Source: Diplonema papillatum
Taxonomy: Eukaryota > Euglenozoa > Diplonemea > Diplonemida > Diplonemidae
Length of the DNA stretch: 64,000 nt
Assembly: GCA_030068145.1 (NCBI GenBank)
Contig: JAPJBO010000295.1
Span: 124,001-188,000 of the forward strand
Direction: 5' to 3'
In this document: piece after piece, positions 40,651-51,084 of the stretch
How positions within the stretch are numbered: the stretch's first letter is position 1
Layout: every line of letters begins with the position of its first letter
Program-made: the position numbers and the translations under genes
The notes under the pieces: model-generated
Told to the model about the DNA's origin: nothing
Databases searched by the model: none
Seen by the model: only the letters and a program-made list of their open reading frames with translations

Positions 40651-41419
40651 TGGCTATAAGATAATTTGCCCTTTTTTTTTCCGTTGGGGTTTTAGTTGCA
40701 GAGTCCCCTTCTGGGATGGGAGTCCCACCTCCACCCTCAAAACGGGGGGGGGTTCGCGTAAAAGGTTCTTTTTGAGGTCGGACCAGCGCGACCCCACTCC
40801 CGGGGGGTCGCAGTCCGGTCACAGTATGCTGCAGCCTGTCGGTCGCGCATCGCACACACAGGGTTCATGGGGTACGGGGCTGAAGATTGCTTACACAGTT
40901 GGACTTGGAGCAAACAGGTTGCCGCCATCATTGCAACCGCAGAAGGTCTCAGAATCTAAAGCGTTGACAAGCACAGCAAGCAAATTAGGGGTTGCGGTGT
41001 GTGTCTGTGGCAACTCACGTTCTTGCTTTCTTTCCTCACATTACCAACACCCCCTTTCCAGAATTCATTTTTTTCCCCAACGACAGCAAGCGTCAGACTA
41101 GCTCTCTATTTCTAAAAATCAAGTTTCATCACGCCCCCGTGGCGGGGTCCATGCCACTCTGTGCGGATTTCGACCGGTGTGACCTGCGAAGTCGGCTTTG
41201 GAGATAGAAGATGACTGCTCTTCCTGAGGTGCCGCAAGCATTAGTCGCAAGACAGGTTGATTCGCTCTGGCAACACAGTGGCCGGAGAACCAATCGCTTC
41301 TTCTCCAGGACCGCCTCGAACAGGAATAAGTGAACAAAAACATTCTTTCTTGCTCTATTAAAGTGGCCCGCCAGGGTAAAAATCCAGGCTCCCTAAGAGA
41401 ACGCATTAAACAACGGTCA

Positions 41420-41470
41420 CACGGAGACCCTAAAACCCCCAGACTTTCAAGCGAACTTTAACTCTAAAAA
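41420..41470 (+). repeat. Dispersed ~50-base repeat, copy
   Basis: GAGACCCTAAAACCCCCAGA, then TTTCAAGCGAACTTTAACTC and TAAAAACTAAC. It is the best-preserved copy, and lies just upstream of the zinc-finger frame at 41477. Confidence 0.65.
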
Positions 41471-41476
41471 CTAACA

Positions 41477-41917
41477 ATGGCGCACCTGAGACCGCGATCG
41501 CAAAAGAACAACTGGCGACGATCTTGGCAAGCGTGGCCGCTTCAACACCTGCAGAAAACCCTGTACGGAGTGTCAGTCGAAGGATGCAACGTCATTTGTG
41601 TGTGCGGGTTCGTGATCACTCCCCATTCAGGGAAGATCACCCGTTCTCAGAATTTTCCACGCCACATGGTAAGGTGTCCCACTCTTCGGGGCAAGGTACC
41701 AACCGCACTCAAGACGAAATTTGATAGTGTGAGCTCCAGCCAAAAGACGGTCAACAAAGGAATGGTTGCAAAGCGCAAGGCCCCTCCGCAAGGTGTTCAG
41801 CAGCTTACCAACTTCCTCGAGGGGGCAGCTTTCAAGATCCCGCGAACAGAAGCTGCAGCACCGCCCGAGCCTGTGTCCGCACCACCAGAAGCCTGTTCGC
41901 AAGGGGGTACCTGCTGA
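41477..41917 (+). CDS. BED-like zinc-finger frame, probable first part of the hAT-like transposase
   Basis: 146 codons from ATG. The CNVICVCGFVITPHS...NFPRHMVRCPTL segment has the C-x-C...N...H-x4-C spacing of BED-type fingers, which sit at the N-terminus of hAT transposases. A Lys/Pro/Ala-rich linker follows. It lies in the same orientation and about 0.4 kb upstream of the main transposase-like frames, and could be spliced to them; the exon end is not defined. Confidence 0.5.
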   Translation: MAHLRPRSQKNNWRRSWQAWPLQHLQKTLYGVSVEGCNVICVCGFVITPHSGKITRSQNFPRHMVRCPTLRGKVPTALKTKFDSVSSSQKTVNKGMVAKRKAPPQGVQQLTNFLEGAAFKIPRTEAAAPPEPVSAPPEACSQGGTC

Positions 41918-42360
41918 TGCAAACCTCGAACACCGCGAATAGTCACCTCTTTCTTTGACGCGTGAGCGACCCTTTCCAAAGCATGAGTCATTTTCCCCGC
42001 CGAAAGACGCAATTCAGCTGGCCAATGGACCCACTGGAGCACGTGTAGCAGCATCATTTGGAAACATTCTTCTTTTGTGTTGAAGATCAGCTGTCTTGCG
42101 TTTTTTCCATTTCGGATTTACCCACCAAACCTACTAAGTCCTGCCAAATCACGTGCCAGCGCCCCCGAAGCCGGCCCCCGCCAGGCCGAAGCTGACAACA
42201 CCGTGTAAGAAGGGTCGACAGACGCCGACGACACCACCACGTATGAAGAGGGCGCGTCAAGCGTCCCCGAAGGCGACCAAGGATAGCGAAGAAGCTCGCT
42301 CCGACCGAGCCGACCCGAGCAACACCGCCAAGGACAGGGGCAGAAACCGAGCCGTAAAAA

Positions 42361-44767
42361 GTGCACCTGGTCGCAGGTTACCGAACCGTAAAAGTGCACC
42401 TGCTCAATTGTTTCCCCCCAACTGTAGGAACACGTGTTGGCAGGGAAATGGTCTTTTTGAACATGCGCTTTGTGATCCCCGATGGCAGTCGGACTGGCAA
42501 CTACCAAGTGGAGTGTGCCTCCTTTGCAGATGTTCAGAGGAAAGCAGCGGCGATTGGGTTCGCAGTCTTGGGGGACTATGTTCGCGTGGCTCACGCTGAT
42601 CCGGCTTCTGTGAGCATCTACCAATGCACGGTAGTAGTTGCTCAGGACTTTTCCTGCCTACGGGATTCGTATTGCGTTCTGGTCGATAGCATCCCGTACG
42701 AACGATCCGTGCTGAAGGATGCTGAAGACGTCGACTTGATGAAAACGGTCGACTACCTGATGTCGGAAAGGGTGAAGATCCGGCGTATTCCAAGAATGCT
42801 TCTCACATTGCGAAATGTAAAAGCGACGCGGCGGCAGGTTGAGCTGGCATGGCAACAAGTACTCGTCCGGAGGGACATCGAGTTTTTGAAGGCCATTGAA
42901 GAGCGACCTGTTGCTCTTCAATACGACACGGTTCCCCTTGATAAGGGTTCACAGTGGCACGGAGACCACTTCACTGCGACATGACGAGGTTCAGACGGAA
43001 AGATGCGCTGGCACCACGTGAAAGTCTACATCACGAACCAGCAAGACACGACGTCAGTCAACACCTGTATGGCAGACCTGTTCGAGTACTTCGAGTCGCT
43101 CACGGCGAAGCTTCGAGACATCGGTGTTCTCGGAGAATCTGCGAACTTCGAAAAGGACAGGTTCTGCATGATACACGTTGACCGTGCAGCGGCTGTGTCC
43201 GGAATAAGCGGCGTGAAAGTGTTCGAGTCGATGCACCGGATGCACAGACTATGCGTCGGCATCGCAAAGTCGCTGGCCTTTGATAAGCAGATGCCAGTCG
43301 TGTGTAGCGCCGCAAACTACGTGGCCTCATCAGCCGAATTCGAAGTTTGGCTGACCAATGAAAGTGTGGGAAAGATTGAATGCATCAGGTCTTTTCTGTG
43401 GCAGCGCGCAACTCCGGGCCGCTTCGGTTCTGCCGTGGCAGCTGCCTTCTGTCTGAGTGCCCCTGTCCATGAGCCTGGCATCACGGTCTTGTCCTTGCTG
43501 CTCCGAGCAGCACAGTGCCCATGCAGACGAGTCGAAGACGAAGACGCGCATACGGACAGAACTGGGCGGACGAAAAGCGCAAAACACTGTGCGGCTTCTG
43601 GGGCTTGCGTTCGCACACATCGTGTACCCCGCGCTGCGTGCTGTGTGGCAGTTCGCAAGCGGTGACCACCCCTGCGATACGTTCACTGCGGGCACTGGGA
43701 AGGACATATTTGCGACGATTGCTGTGGCAGCCCTAAAAGCAGATTGTTCTCGCCTGCAACAAAGGAACACCACCATTCTGCAGGCTCCAGTTGAATGCTC
43801 CGTATCTGTCAGCACGCTATCGTGGACGAGCAAGAAACCGCAGTTGTTCAAGCCAGACCCCCAAGCAGCCCAGTACCTTGACGATAACCGGCCCAAAGGA
43901 GCTGAAAAGGAGAATCTGTCGAAGTACTTCGGCAACAGGGGTGTCAAAGTAAAAACGATGACCCCGCTGTCACAGTTCGTCGAAGACGACACAGCGTTCC
44001 TGAATGCAGTGTGTCATTTCCTTGTGTGCGGGATTTTGTTTGAGTTTGACAACTACTGCACGGGAATCAGCCCTGATCTGTCTCGCCCCGTGACCCTCGG
44101 GCCAAGCCTCCTGGAAGGATCTTGCGGAAAGCTCAAGCGCGAGGTTGCTGAGCAAGGTTCCATCAAAGTGAGGGATGCTTGTCTGCGAGCAAAGCTCTGC
44201 GTGCACGAAACGCACCTGTCGTTCCTGGAAGAGAACTCGCTTGACATTACAAAGATTGTCAACGAGCATATTAGTCGGAGCATCGAGTGTTTAGCTGCCC
44301 GCAAGAAGAGACTTGGTGCGGAGAAACTCCTAGCACTTAGAAAGAAGCAAAAGACCGTTACGGAAGCGAATGAGCGGAGGGAGAAAAGAGCAGCCCTACT
44401 CGCTACTGTGCCAAGGAGATTCGACTGCGAAGTCAGTCTTTGGACGAAGCTGCTGCTGGTTGAACAGGCTCAAGCACGGGGCACAAAGTCGTGCCAATCT
44501 TGGACGAAGGCTAAGCTTGTCAAGCACATCAGAGAAGCCGATGAAAACTTGTCGGCTCGTGAGCTTGAGCAACAGGCGCTATCCCGAGGCCTAAAGGTGA
44601 AGAACCCGCGACATCTTCTAAAAAGGCTAATTTCTCATGAAGACCTTCCGGATGAGGTCTTGCGGTCTCGAAATGATGATGAATACGACGACTCTGACAG
44701 AGACTCAACTCTGGCATCCGAATCAGACTCAGGAGAAGAGCCGCCGCAAAAGCGCAGCAGAACGTGA
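42361..44767 (+). pseudogene. Transposase-like region of the hAT-like element, interrupted
   Basis: Three overlapping or adjacent frames look like one protein. 42361-42984 and 43003-43665 share a frame and are parted by one TGA (42982-42984). The third, 43457-44767, is in the next frame, with the shift somewhere in 43450-43545. The probable acceptor AACTGTAG near 42425 suggests that coding starts there. I cannot identify the DDE residues. The C-terminal part is rich in Lys/Glu helices and holds two SAP-like motifs (LLVEQAQARGTKSCQSWTK and ELEQQALSRGLKVKNPRHLL), then an acidic/Ser tail ending in PPQKRSRT (possible nuclear signal). SAP motifs occur in Zisupton-type transposases. Position between the matching TIRs, not homology, is the main reason to call it a transposase. 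Confidence 0.5.
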
Positions 44768-45074
44768 GGCATGTCGCAAAATCACCCAATTGTCCAATGG
44801 TCCAATTGCACCCCGAAATGCCACCCAGAAACTTCAATTTGTTTCCCCTTCGTGAGCCACAGCTTCGGGTTCTCTTGTTCTCCCGCGGTTTCGGGTTCTC
44901 TTGTTCTCCGTAAGGCACATCTTTTACGTTAAACGTGGCAACACGAGCGTGCGTAGCAGGCGCAGAAACAGTGGGGTAGCTCCGATACTCGTGGCTCCGC
45001 CGCATAAGGGAGCTCCTGAGCACCAGGAGAGCTGGGGAGTTCACCAGGCAAAACAAAATAAAAAAGTGAGACCC

Positions 45075-45155
45075 CCCCCCCCGGCACAAACCCGGTACAA
45101 ACCCGGTACAAACCCGGTACAAACCCGGCACAAACCCGGCACAAACCCGGCAATA
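45075..45155 (+). repeat. Tandem ACAAACCCGGT units, right block
   Basis: Six to seven units with the same order of GT- and GC-ending units as at 38374-38432, ending in CAATACTTGG. It lies 70-150 bases inside the right end of the 7.5-kb element. Confidence 0.8.
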
Positions 45156-45223
45156 CTTGGATATGATCACACCATTTTCGGAGAGTGACTTGACCGGTCG
45201 AGCGGTCGAGCCTGACTGCACTG

Positions 45224-45305
45224 GGTGTTACCGATAAATAATTTCTGTTACCGATAAATAATTTTGGTGTTACCGATAAATAGTTTCTGTTATCGATAAA
45301 TAATT
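45224..45305 (+). repeat. Tandem GTTACCGATAAATAATTT units, continuation of the split left array
   Basis: Four units beginning with the 8-bp target duplication. This is the far side of the array broken by the insertion at 37748. Confidence 0.85.
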
Positions 45306-45669
45306 TTCGATCCGAAACAACTTGGTACCCGTGAAGGCTAGGTAGAAGCCCTCTTCAGGCACATTTTGCGCCCGGATAGCCGAAACTGGGATATAGGGGA
45401 CAAGATTTAGTTGCTGGAGAAGTGATTGCTCTGCCGCCCCCAAAGCCCAATCTGTTCAGCTGTGTTGATCACTTGGCTTTTCTGTGTCGAGAGAAGAGTT
45501 CGAGTAAGGTTTCGTATATCACGTTACTGCCATGACGGCACCATGGCACTACGATCGAACAGACAGTCAATCAGAGTTGTCTTGTCGGAACGGTTCATCG
45601 GAGTAAAGCATTTGGTAGAGGAGTCAAAACTCAACTTTATCATAAAGAATACATACACCAGCAGGTCAA

Positions 45670-45900
45670 AGAAAGGGGGGAAAGGTGGAAAATGCAGATC
45701 AAACGGGAGTAGAATGTGCGCACGCTTATCCGACTCTTGACTTACTATGCCGTGTTCTGAAAGCTGTCGAGGGGCCCCTCCATAGGTTCTCGCATGATTC
45801 GTTCGCCTTTGAAACACTATCCGTTTGTAGTAAGCTTCGCAATTGTGTTCTTGTAATATCTAACCGAATGGTGGGTGGCGGATTTCCGCGCTCGTGCGCA
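45670..45900 (-). repeat. Inverted copy of the 38835-39060 arm
   Basis: The reverse complement matches 38835-39060 in order with about 80-85 percent identity by eye. Confidence 0.7.
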
Positions 45901-46857
45901 AGACACAATTATGCTGCTTTGCAGTGCAAGCCGAACCCGGTTCGCGACTTCGGTTGCGGTAAAGTGTTACAAAGTCTTCGGCTTTCAGATCCGGATACGC
46001 CTTATGCAACATGATAGTTAGAGGTCACTTGAAGGATACCCGTGTGCAGCGTTCGAAAGAGTTTGCGTATCTGGAGTCTTATTTTTTTGGGGGGAAGGCC
46101 CTTTTGACCCTGGATTTTTCGAGAAGATTTTTGAAACAGCCCAAAGATATTCGTCGTTTCCTGATATTCGTCCAGCGTAATTGTTGTCCAGATTACTGAC
46201 CGTGAGAAAGGGCCCCAAGTACAAGCTGTCAATTCTGTCTGAGTGCGCGACACAGATTACCGATACCGCGTGCCTTCTGTGCCAGGGGTCGGATACGTTT
46301 ACTTGCTGTCCGGTGCTAACGTTGTAGAAGGCCCACCTATCAGCCTGAGTTCAGCTCCACAAGGTTCGTTTCGTTAAGGCAACTCATGATCACTTCGGTG
46401 TGAGGGATTAGTGGCAGAAACGTTGACTTGGCCAAGAGTTGCCACAAGCCACCACAGCACAGAAGCGCAGCCGAGGGCATCCTGCAGGAGAAGTCATAGC
46501 TGAGAAACGCAAGCCTGCAGCTTGTGTTCTCGGATGAGTCAGGCGCGAGGCAAGCACCCACCAGCCTCAGAGTTGAGTCGGGAAGGATACATGTCGATAA
46601 TCCTTGAGTGGGCATATGAAGCGCATGATTGCGGAAAAGGACAAGAAAAAGAGCATGTGACCACCATCTATTGTAGTCGCCGTGGCCCGTTGCATGGGCG
46701 TAGCATGAGCACCTGCGGTGGGTTGAAGGGGTGCAGGATCCAAGTTTTGGGTCCAAGTTTTTGGTCCAAGTTTTGGGTCCAAGTTTGGGTCCTAGTTCCA
46801 ACTTGGTTCAACACTGGTTCCCTGCCACCAAAGGTTGTTGCCGCACAAGTGCTTTGT

Positions 46858-46943
46858 CGTTATCTAGTCTGCCCGAGCATAGTCCACCGATTAAAGCACA
46901 TCTATGTCGTTATCTAGTCTGCCCGAGCATAGTCCACCGATTA
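46858..46943 (+). repeat. 50-bp tandem duplication
   Basis: TTATCTAGTCTGCCCGAGCA, then TAGTCCACCGATTA, occurs twice, about 50 bases apart. A short TCCAAGTTTTGGG tandem lies just upstream (46738-46790). Confidence 0.8.
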
Positions 46944-47214
46944 TAGATCATCACACGCAGGCCTCGAAGGTTTTGCTTCCTGCTGGTTCGTTTCCACTGC
47001 GGTTAGCCACATACGATGTCGTGAGCTAAACATCCTCAAGAACGGACAAAAACACTCACCCATTTTCCCATTCTTCAGTTGTCAAAAGAAACGATCATTT
47101 TCTTCTTCTCAAGTGTTGCGCTCCTCCAGAAGGCTGTTCGCAGGGATGTCCCGTGTTCAAGATGGATACCGTCAGAACTCAAATTTCTCATCCATCACAA
47201 CAAGGAGGGGGTGG

Positions 47215-47405
47215 GTAACACGAAATTATTTATCGGTAACAAGAAATTATTTATCGGTAACAGAAATTGTTTATCGGTAACAGAAAATTATTTATCGGTA
47301 ACACGAAATTATTTATCGGTAACAAGGAATTATTTATCGGTAACAAAATAATTACTTATCGGTAACAAAAAATTACTTTATCGGTAACAGTTTCCGATAA
47401 ATAAT
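47215..47405 (-). repeat. Inverted GTTACCGATAAATAATTT array, right end of the outer element
   Basis: Eight units reading AATTATTTATCGGTAAC on the plus strand, followed by the CCCGATTTAAGTACGTCCG end box. Confidence 0.85.
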
Positions 47406-48609
47406 TTCCCGATTTAAGTACGTCCGATATGGGGTTTTCCGTTTTTTTTTTATTTTTATGAAAAACCGAAACCGGAAAACCCCGGTTTCTGAAACCGGGA
47501 AACCGGGATTCGAAAGTCCCCTGCCACAGTGTTAGTGTCGCCTGCATCCATCCCATGTTAGTGTCGCCTTCATCCATCTCATGTTAGTGTCGCCTTTTCG
47601 CATGGAAAGCACTGACACGGGAATACGGCTTCAGTATGGGCTTCGTATTCATGAACAGGTCTCACCTTGAAGCAATGGAAGTCTTAAACAAATGACACCA
47701 AGCATCATCGTCTCTTTGCTCTGCACATGCTGCAGAGGAGACTGACGGTGGAAAGCAACGGTGGTAGCCAGTGGTATCAAATGTCACTGTAGTAGACAGC
47801 ATGTCACGGGTAATTCCGAACGGGCTTCGTCACTGAAGGTGCAGACTTCCTCCGGATAGTGGAGCTCCTTGTAAGGGACGAAAGCGCGAAGTTGAAGAAG
47901 AGATGACGGTCAACAAAAACACAACGGTCGCCGACTACAGTGTCAACACCGCGGCTTTTATGGCAAAAAAGCGAAGAAGCCTTCCCAAAGCACCACTTCC
48001 GGGGTCTTTTTTTGTAGAGCCCCAACTTTTAGTTTCTGATGACGTTCTCCACGTGGACCCAATGTGCGATCCCCCACCGTGGATTTTGTGGAGTTCGCCC
48101 ATTGTGCGAGACCCGCAATGGCGGGATCCACAATGCCCCCCAGGACAAGCAAACTAGAACTTCTCACCGAGCCTACTGTCTTGCACGCTTCTTTGCAGAT
48201 TGATGTGCTGTTCGTCCAAAACAGAGCACTCTTTTGTTAGTCGTAATAGGTGAGATTATCCGTTCCTAAGTGTCAGGTGAGTGGCTCTCCACGAGGCAAC
48301 CTCTCAACCGAAGACAAATCAACCAGTATTTTACACTACATCCGCAGGCTCTGCAGCACCCGTATTTCAACGTGAACCATGCCAAGGCACGCCAACTGCA
48401 GAAAGTGTCCGCTCAGAACCCACCAGCCGCTTTTGCGCTCGCACCGTGATTATCCATCATTGCCCCGTCTAGCTTTTTTAATTTTTAAAAGCAGCATTTT
48501 TTTGATTGATGCTACTTACAAGAGATGATAACGCAAACGACTTCGCGGTGTTGACCACGCACGCCTGGCTTTGTGACACCAGCAGCGGCCAGCTATGCTC
48601 GACGTATGC

Positions 48610-49984
48610 GTGTCTTTGTACTTTTTTTACGTTCGGGTTGTAGAGCACAGTGACACGGGGCCCGCTTTTTTCTCTCATGTGCCAAGCAAGTTTGTCACTG
48701 CTGTGCAGGTTAGTTGCCCACAATTTCCCGGGTTTGCTTGACTCTAAGGGGTTGCCTGTACGCTGAGCCTGCTGGTCGGGGTGCTCGAGCACTGGAGAAC
48801 ATAAGACAAAACAACGACGAGGACACGCCGAGACACGTTGGCGTATTGCGAACTGATCTGAGCGGCGCTGCGATGCATTCCGCAAAAGATGGCGGAACAC
48901 TGCTACTGCTTGCCTGCCCTCGACGGCCCACGAACGACGCTCTGCTTTTTCAACGAAACCACGCATTTCTTCAACAACAAACCTACGCAATTCTCTTCCT
49001 GCGTTCGATTGTCTTCGACGTCTTTTGGATTTCTTTGGTCCCACTTACTCTTTCCATGCCAACCTTTGCTTCGGCTTTGTAATACCTCCACTACACTTTG
49101 TTCCGTCCCTCCCCTTTTCCATCGTGTTCTCGAACGATTTTCATGCCTCCATCCCCAGCCGATGCCGTCAAGGAACTGAGACAGTTGTCCTGCTCAGCCT
49201 CCAGAAAACGATGTTCGCTATCGCCACGATTTCTTTTTTGCTCATTCCTTTTTACTTCCACCGTTTAACCGTCATCACATTCCTACAAGTTTTCGCCGAC
49301 ATTTCACAATGAAGAGTTAAGTGTTGGTCGCTCCTTGGTAGTGGCCCCGGTCTTTGACACAGAGGCGCAACACCAAACGAGAAACAAACATGAAAATATA
49401 CAAGTTCTGACAGTCTGGTCCCAGCGAGCACCTGGCTACATGACACATCGGCGATGATACTCTTCTCAACTCTTTTTGCCGATTTGCATCGTTGCATGCC
49501 CTCCACCACTCTCCCCAGCCAGCCTCTGGAATAGACAGTGAGAAAATGAATTCCATCGACAGCTCAAACTGTCGAGAAGACAACGGACAGGACAACTCGC
49601 CACACTTCAGTGTGTCGTTGGTAACGTGACAAACACCGTAAAAACGCGGGGTTTTGGCTCGTATCGCAAACGATGCACCCTCTTCGCTTCGGCATGTTCC
49701 GCCATCTTTTGCGGAATGCATCGCAGCGCCGCTCAGATCAGTTCGCAATACGCCAACGTGTCTCGGCGTGTCCTCGTCGTTGTTTTGTCTTATGTTCTCC
49801 AGTGCTCGAGCACCCCGACCAGCAGGCTCAGCGTACAGGCAACCCCTTAGAGTCAAGCTAACCCGGGAAATTGTGGGCAACTAACCTGCACAGCAGTGAC
49901 AAACTTGCTTGGCACATGAGAGAAAAAAGCGGGCCCCGTGTCACTGTGCTCTACAACCCGAACGTAAAAAAAGTACAAAGACAC
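48610..49984. mobile_element. 1,375-bp element with near-perfect 290-bp inverted repeats
   Basis: 48610-48899 and 49695-49984 are reverse complements with about one visible mismatch. The ends are GTGTCTTTGTAC and GTACAAAGACAC. The 795-bp interior has no recognisable gene. Near-identity of the arms points to recent origin (a fold-back or MULE-like non-autonomous element). The 7-bp flanks CGTATGC and CGATTGC are only similar, so no clean target duplication is shown. Confidence 0.75.
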
Positions 49985-50580
49985 CGATTGCACACGGCAA
50001 CAATGCACGTGTACATGTTGTTTACGATGCACCAGACAACAACATTTACGTTTTGCTTTCCTAGACCGGTTCTTTTTTCCTCTCCCCCAGCTCTTTTCAC
50101 AATCACCGACTTTTCCATTCGTGCCGTCTCTCCTCTTTCTTCTCGTTTCCCGCGCAGGTATCTTTTATTTTTTACTCCAAACCAAACACCAAAAAAATGC
50201 CGATGCTGGAGGAAACAGAGAGCTCGCCGCCGCCAACAGTGCTGAGTGTTCTGAAACGAAGCTGATGGGAGCAAATCGTATAGTTGCTCTCAGCCAAAAG
50301 GCCCGAGTAGTATGCCCGGAATAGCGGAGAAAGTGAGAATACGAACCAGCAGAACCAGCAGAACCTTTGTCGGCGAGTGGCGAACACTTGATTTTTGCAG
50401 GCCGTCTTTCTTTTGCCTTGTCTCTCTTCAGGAGCTGAGCAGCCAGATCAGCAAGGGATCCTCGACAATTAAGTCGCAAGCCCCCTTTCGTGTGCGCTGC
50501 ATGGGCTACCAAAAGCTCGGCTTTTGCAGAACTGTCATTGACACACACACACAAATGGCGCGGCTGTTCTCTTCTATAAG

Positions 50581-51084
50581 TTGCACATTAGCTGGTGTGG
50601 TAAGAAGCGCTGCCCAAGTCGCCACCTATTGATGCTACCGAAGACTAGGTGTACCCAATATCTATGCTCTGATGCCGATAGGCTGCGGGGTTGTCTGACG
50701 TCATTACTCGCATCTGCATGGGGTACCGATGGCCTGCGGAACTCTGCTCTTTGGTTTCCCCAGCTTGCAAAACATGCGGAATGGTCACTGGCTCCAGACT
50801 CGTTCTCATTGTGTGGGTACTATCTTGAACGAAACATGTTGTTCCAAGCTCAACGGAAGACGAGGATCCACATTGGGCGGATTTCGTTCAAGAGAAGTAC
50901 ATTGACACAATTGGAAAGAAGAATACTTGAAAAAGGCTCTAAACAAGCTGGAGCAGGGTTGAGTACATCAACAGGTGAGTCCGAGCTTGCCGGTGGCCCA
51001 GAAGACGAGGGAACCAAACTGAAAAAATCGAAGAAGACGGCTGAAATACCATGGAGGGATCCGCGAAAAAAGACGAAGAAATAG
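50581..51084 (+). CDS. Possible terminal exon, basic C-terminal tail
   Basis: The frame reads LAKHAEWSLAPDSFSLCGYYLERNMLF, then RKTRIHIGRISFKRSTLTQLERRILEKG, a low-complexity Ser/Gly/Glu linker and a Lys-rich end (KLKKSKKTAEIPWRDPRKKTKK in outline). A CCCCAG acceptor near 50758-50763 precedes the protein-like part, so the first 60 codons are probably not coding. No family is recognised and no partner exon is found. Confidence 0.3.
   Translation: MHISWCGKKRCPSRHLLMLPKTRCTQYLCSDADRLRGCLTSLLASAWGTDGLRNSALWFPQLAKHAEWSLAPDSFSLCGYYLERNMLFQAQRKTRIHIGRISFKRSTLTQLERRILEKGSKQAGAGLSTSTGESELAGGPEDEGTKLKKSKKTAEIPWRDPRKKTKK

Larger units (their letters stand above)
38440..40690. mobile_element. Mutator-like element with inverted tandem-array ends, inside the hAT-like element
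   Basis: Two arrays of about 11 units each of TATTCCCTTATAGCCACGAA (period about 30) face each other: plus orientation at 38461-38790, inverted at 40325-40650. Between them lies a minus-strand gene for the N-terminal part of a MULE transposase. Long repetitive terminal arms are usual for Mutator-like elements. The transposase is incomplete, so this copy is non-autonomous. The arms are 30-bp tandem arrays rather than simple TIRs, which is unusual. Confidence 0.7.
37748..45223. mobile_element. 7,476-bp DNA transposon, hAT-like (Zisupton/KDZ possible), with perfect 8-bp target duplication
   Basis: Terminal inverted repeats begin CAGTGCAGTCA (37748-37758) and end TGACTGCACTG (45213-45223). They are flanked by identical 8-bp direct repeats GGTGTTAC (37740-37747 and 45224-45231), so both ends are certain. 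Subterminal CGACCGGTCGA-type palindromes cluster at the left (37757-37885) and occur at the right (45191-45210), like transposase-binding sites. CA...TG ends with CAGTG and an 8-bp duplication fit hAT; Zisupton/KDZ elements also make 8-bp duplications. It contains a BED-like zinc-finger frame, a broken transposase-like region on the plus strand and a Mutator-like element inserted near its left end. Confidence 0.82.
37552..47432. mobile_element. Outer DNA transposon with inverted tandem-array ends, split by a later insertion
   Basis: The left end (37552-37747) and right end (47215-47432) are inverted copies. Both start near CCRTA, pass a TAARTCGGGAAATTA box and then enter tandem units of GTTACCGATAAATAATTT (7 units at left, 8 inverted at right). 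The left array is interrupted at 37748 by the 7.5-kb element and resumes at 45224-45305 with 4 more units. Without the insertion the element would be about 2.4 kb. Its own interior (45306-47214) has no transposase I can see, so it is probably non-autonomous. Exact ends and target duplication are not certain. Confidence 0.65.
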
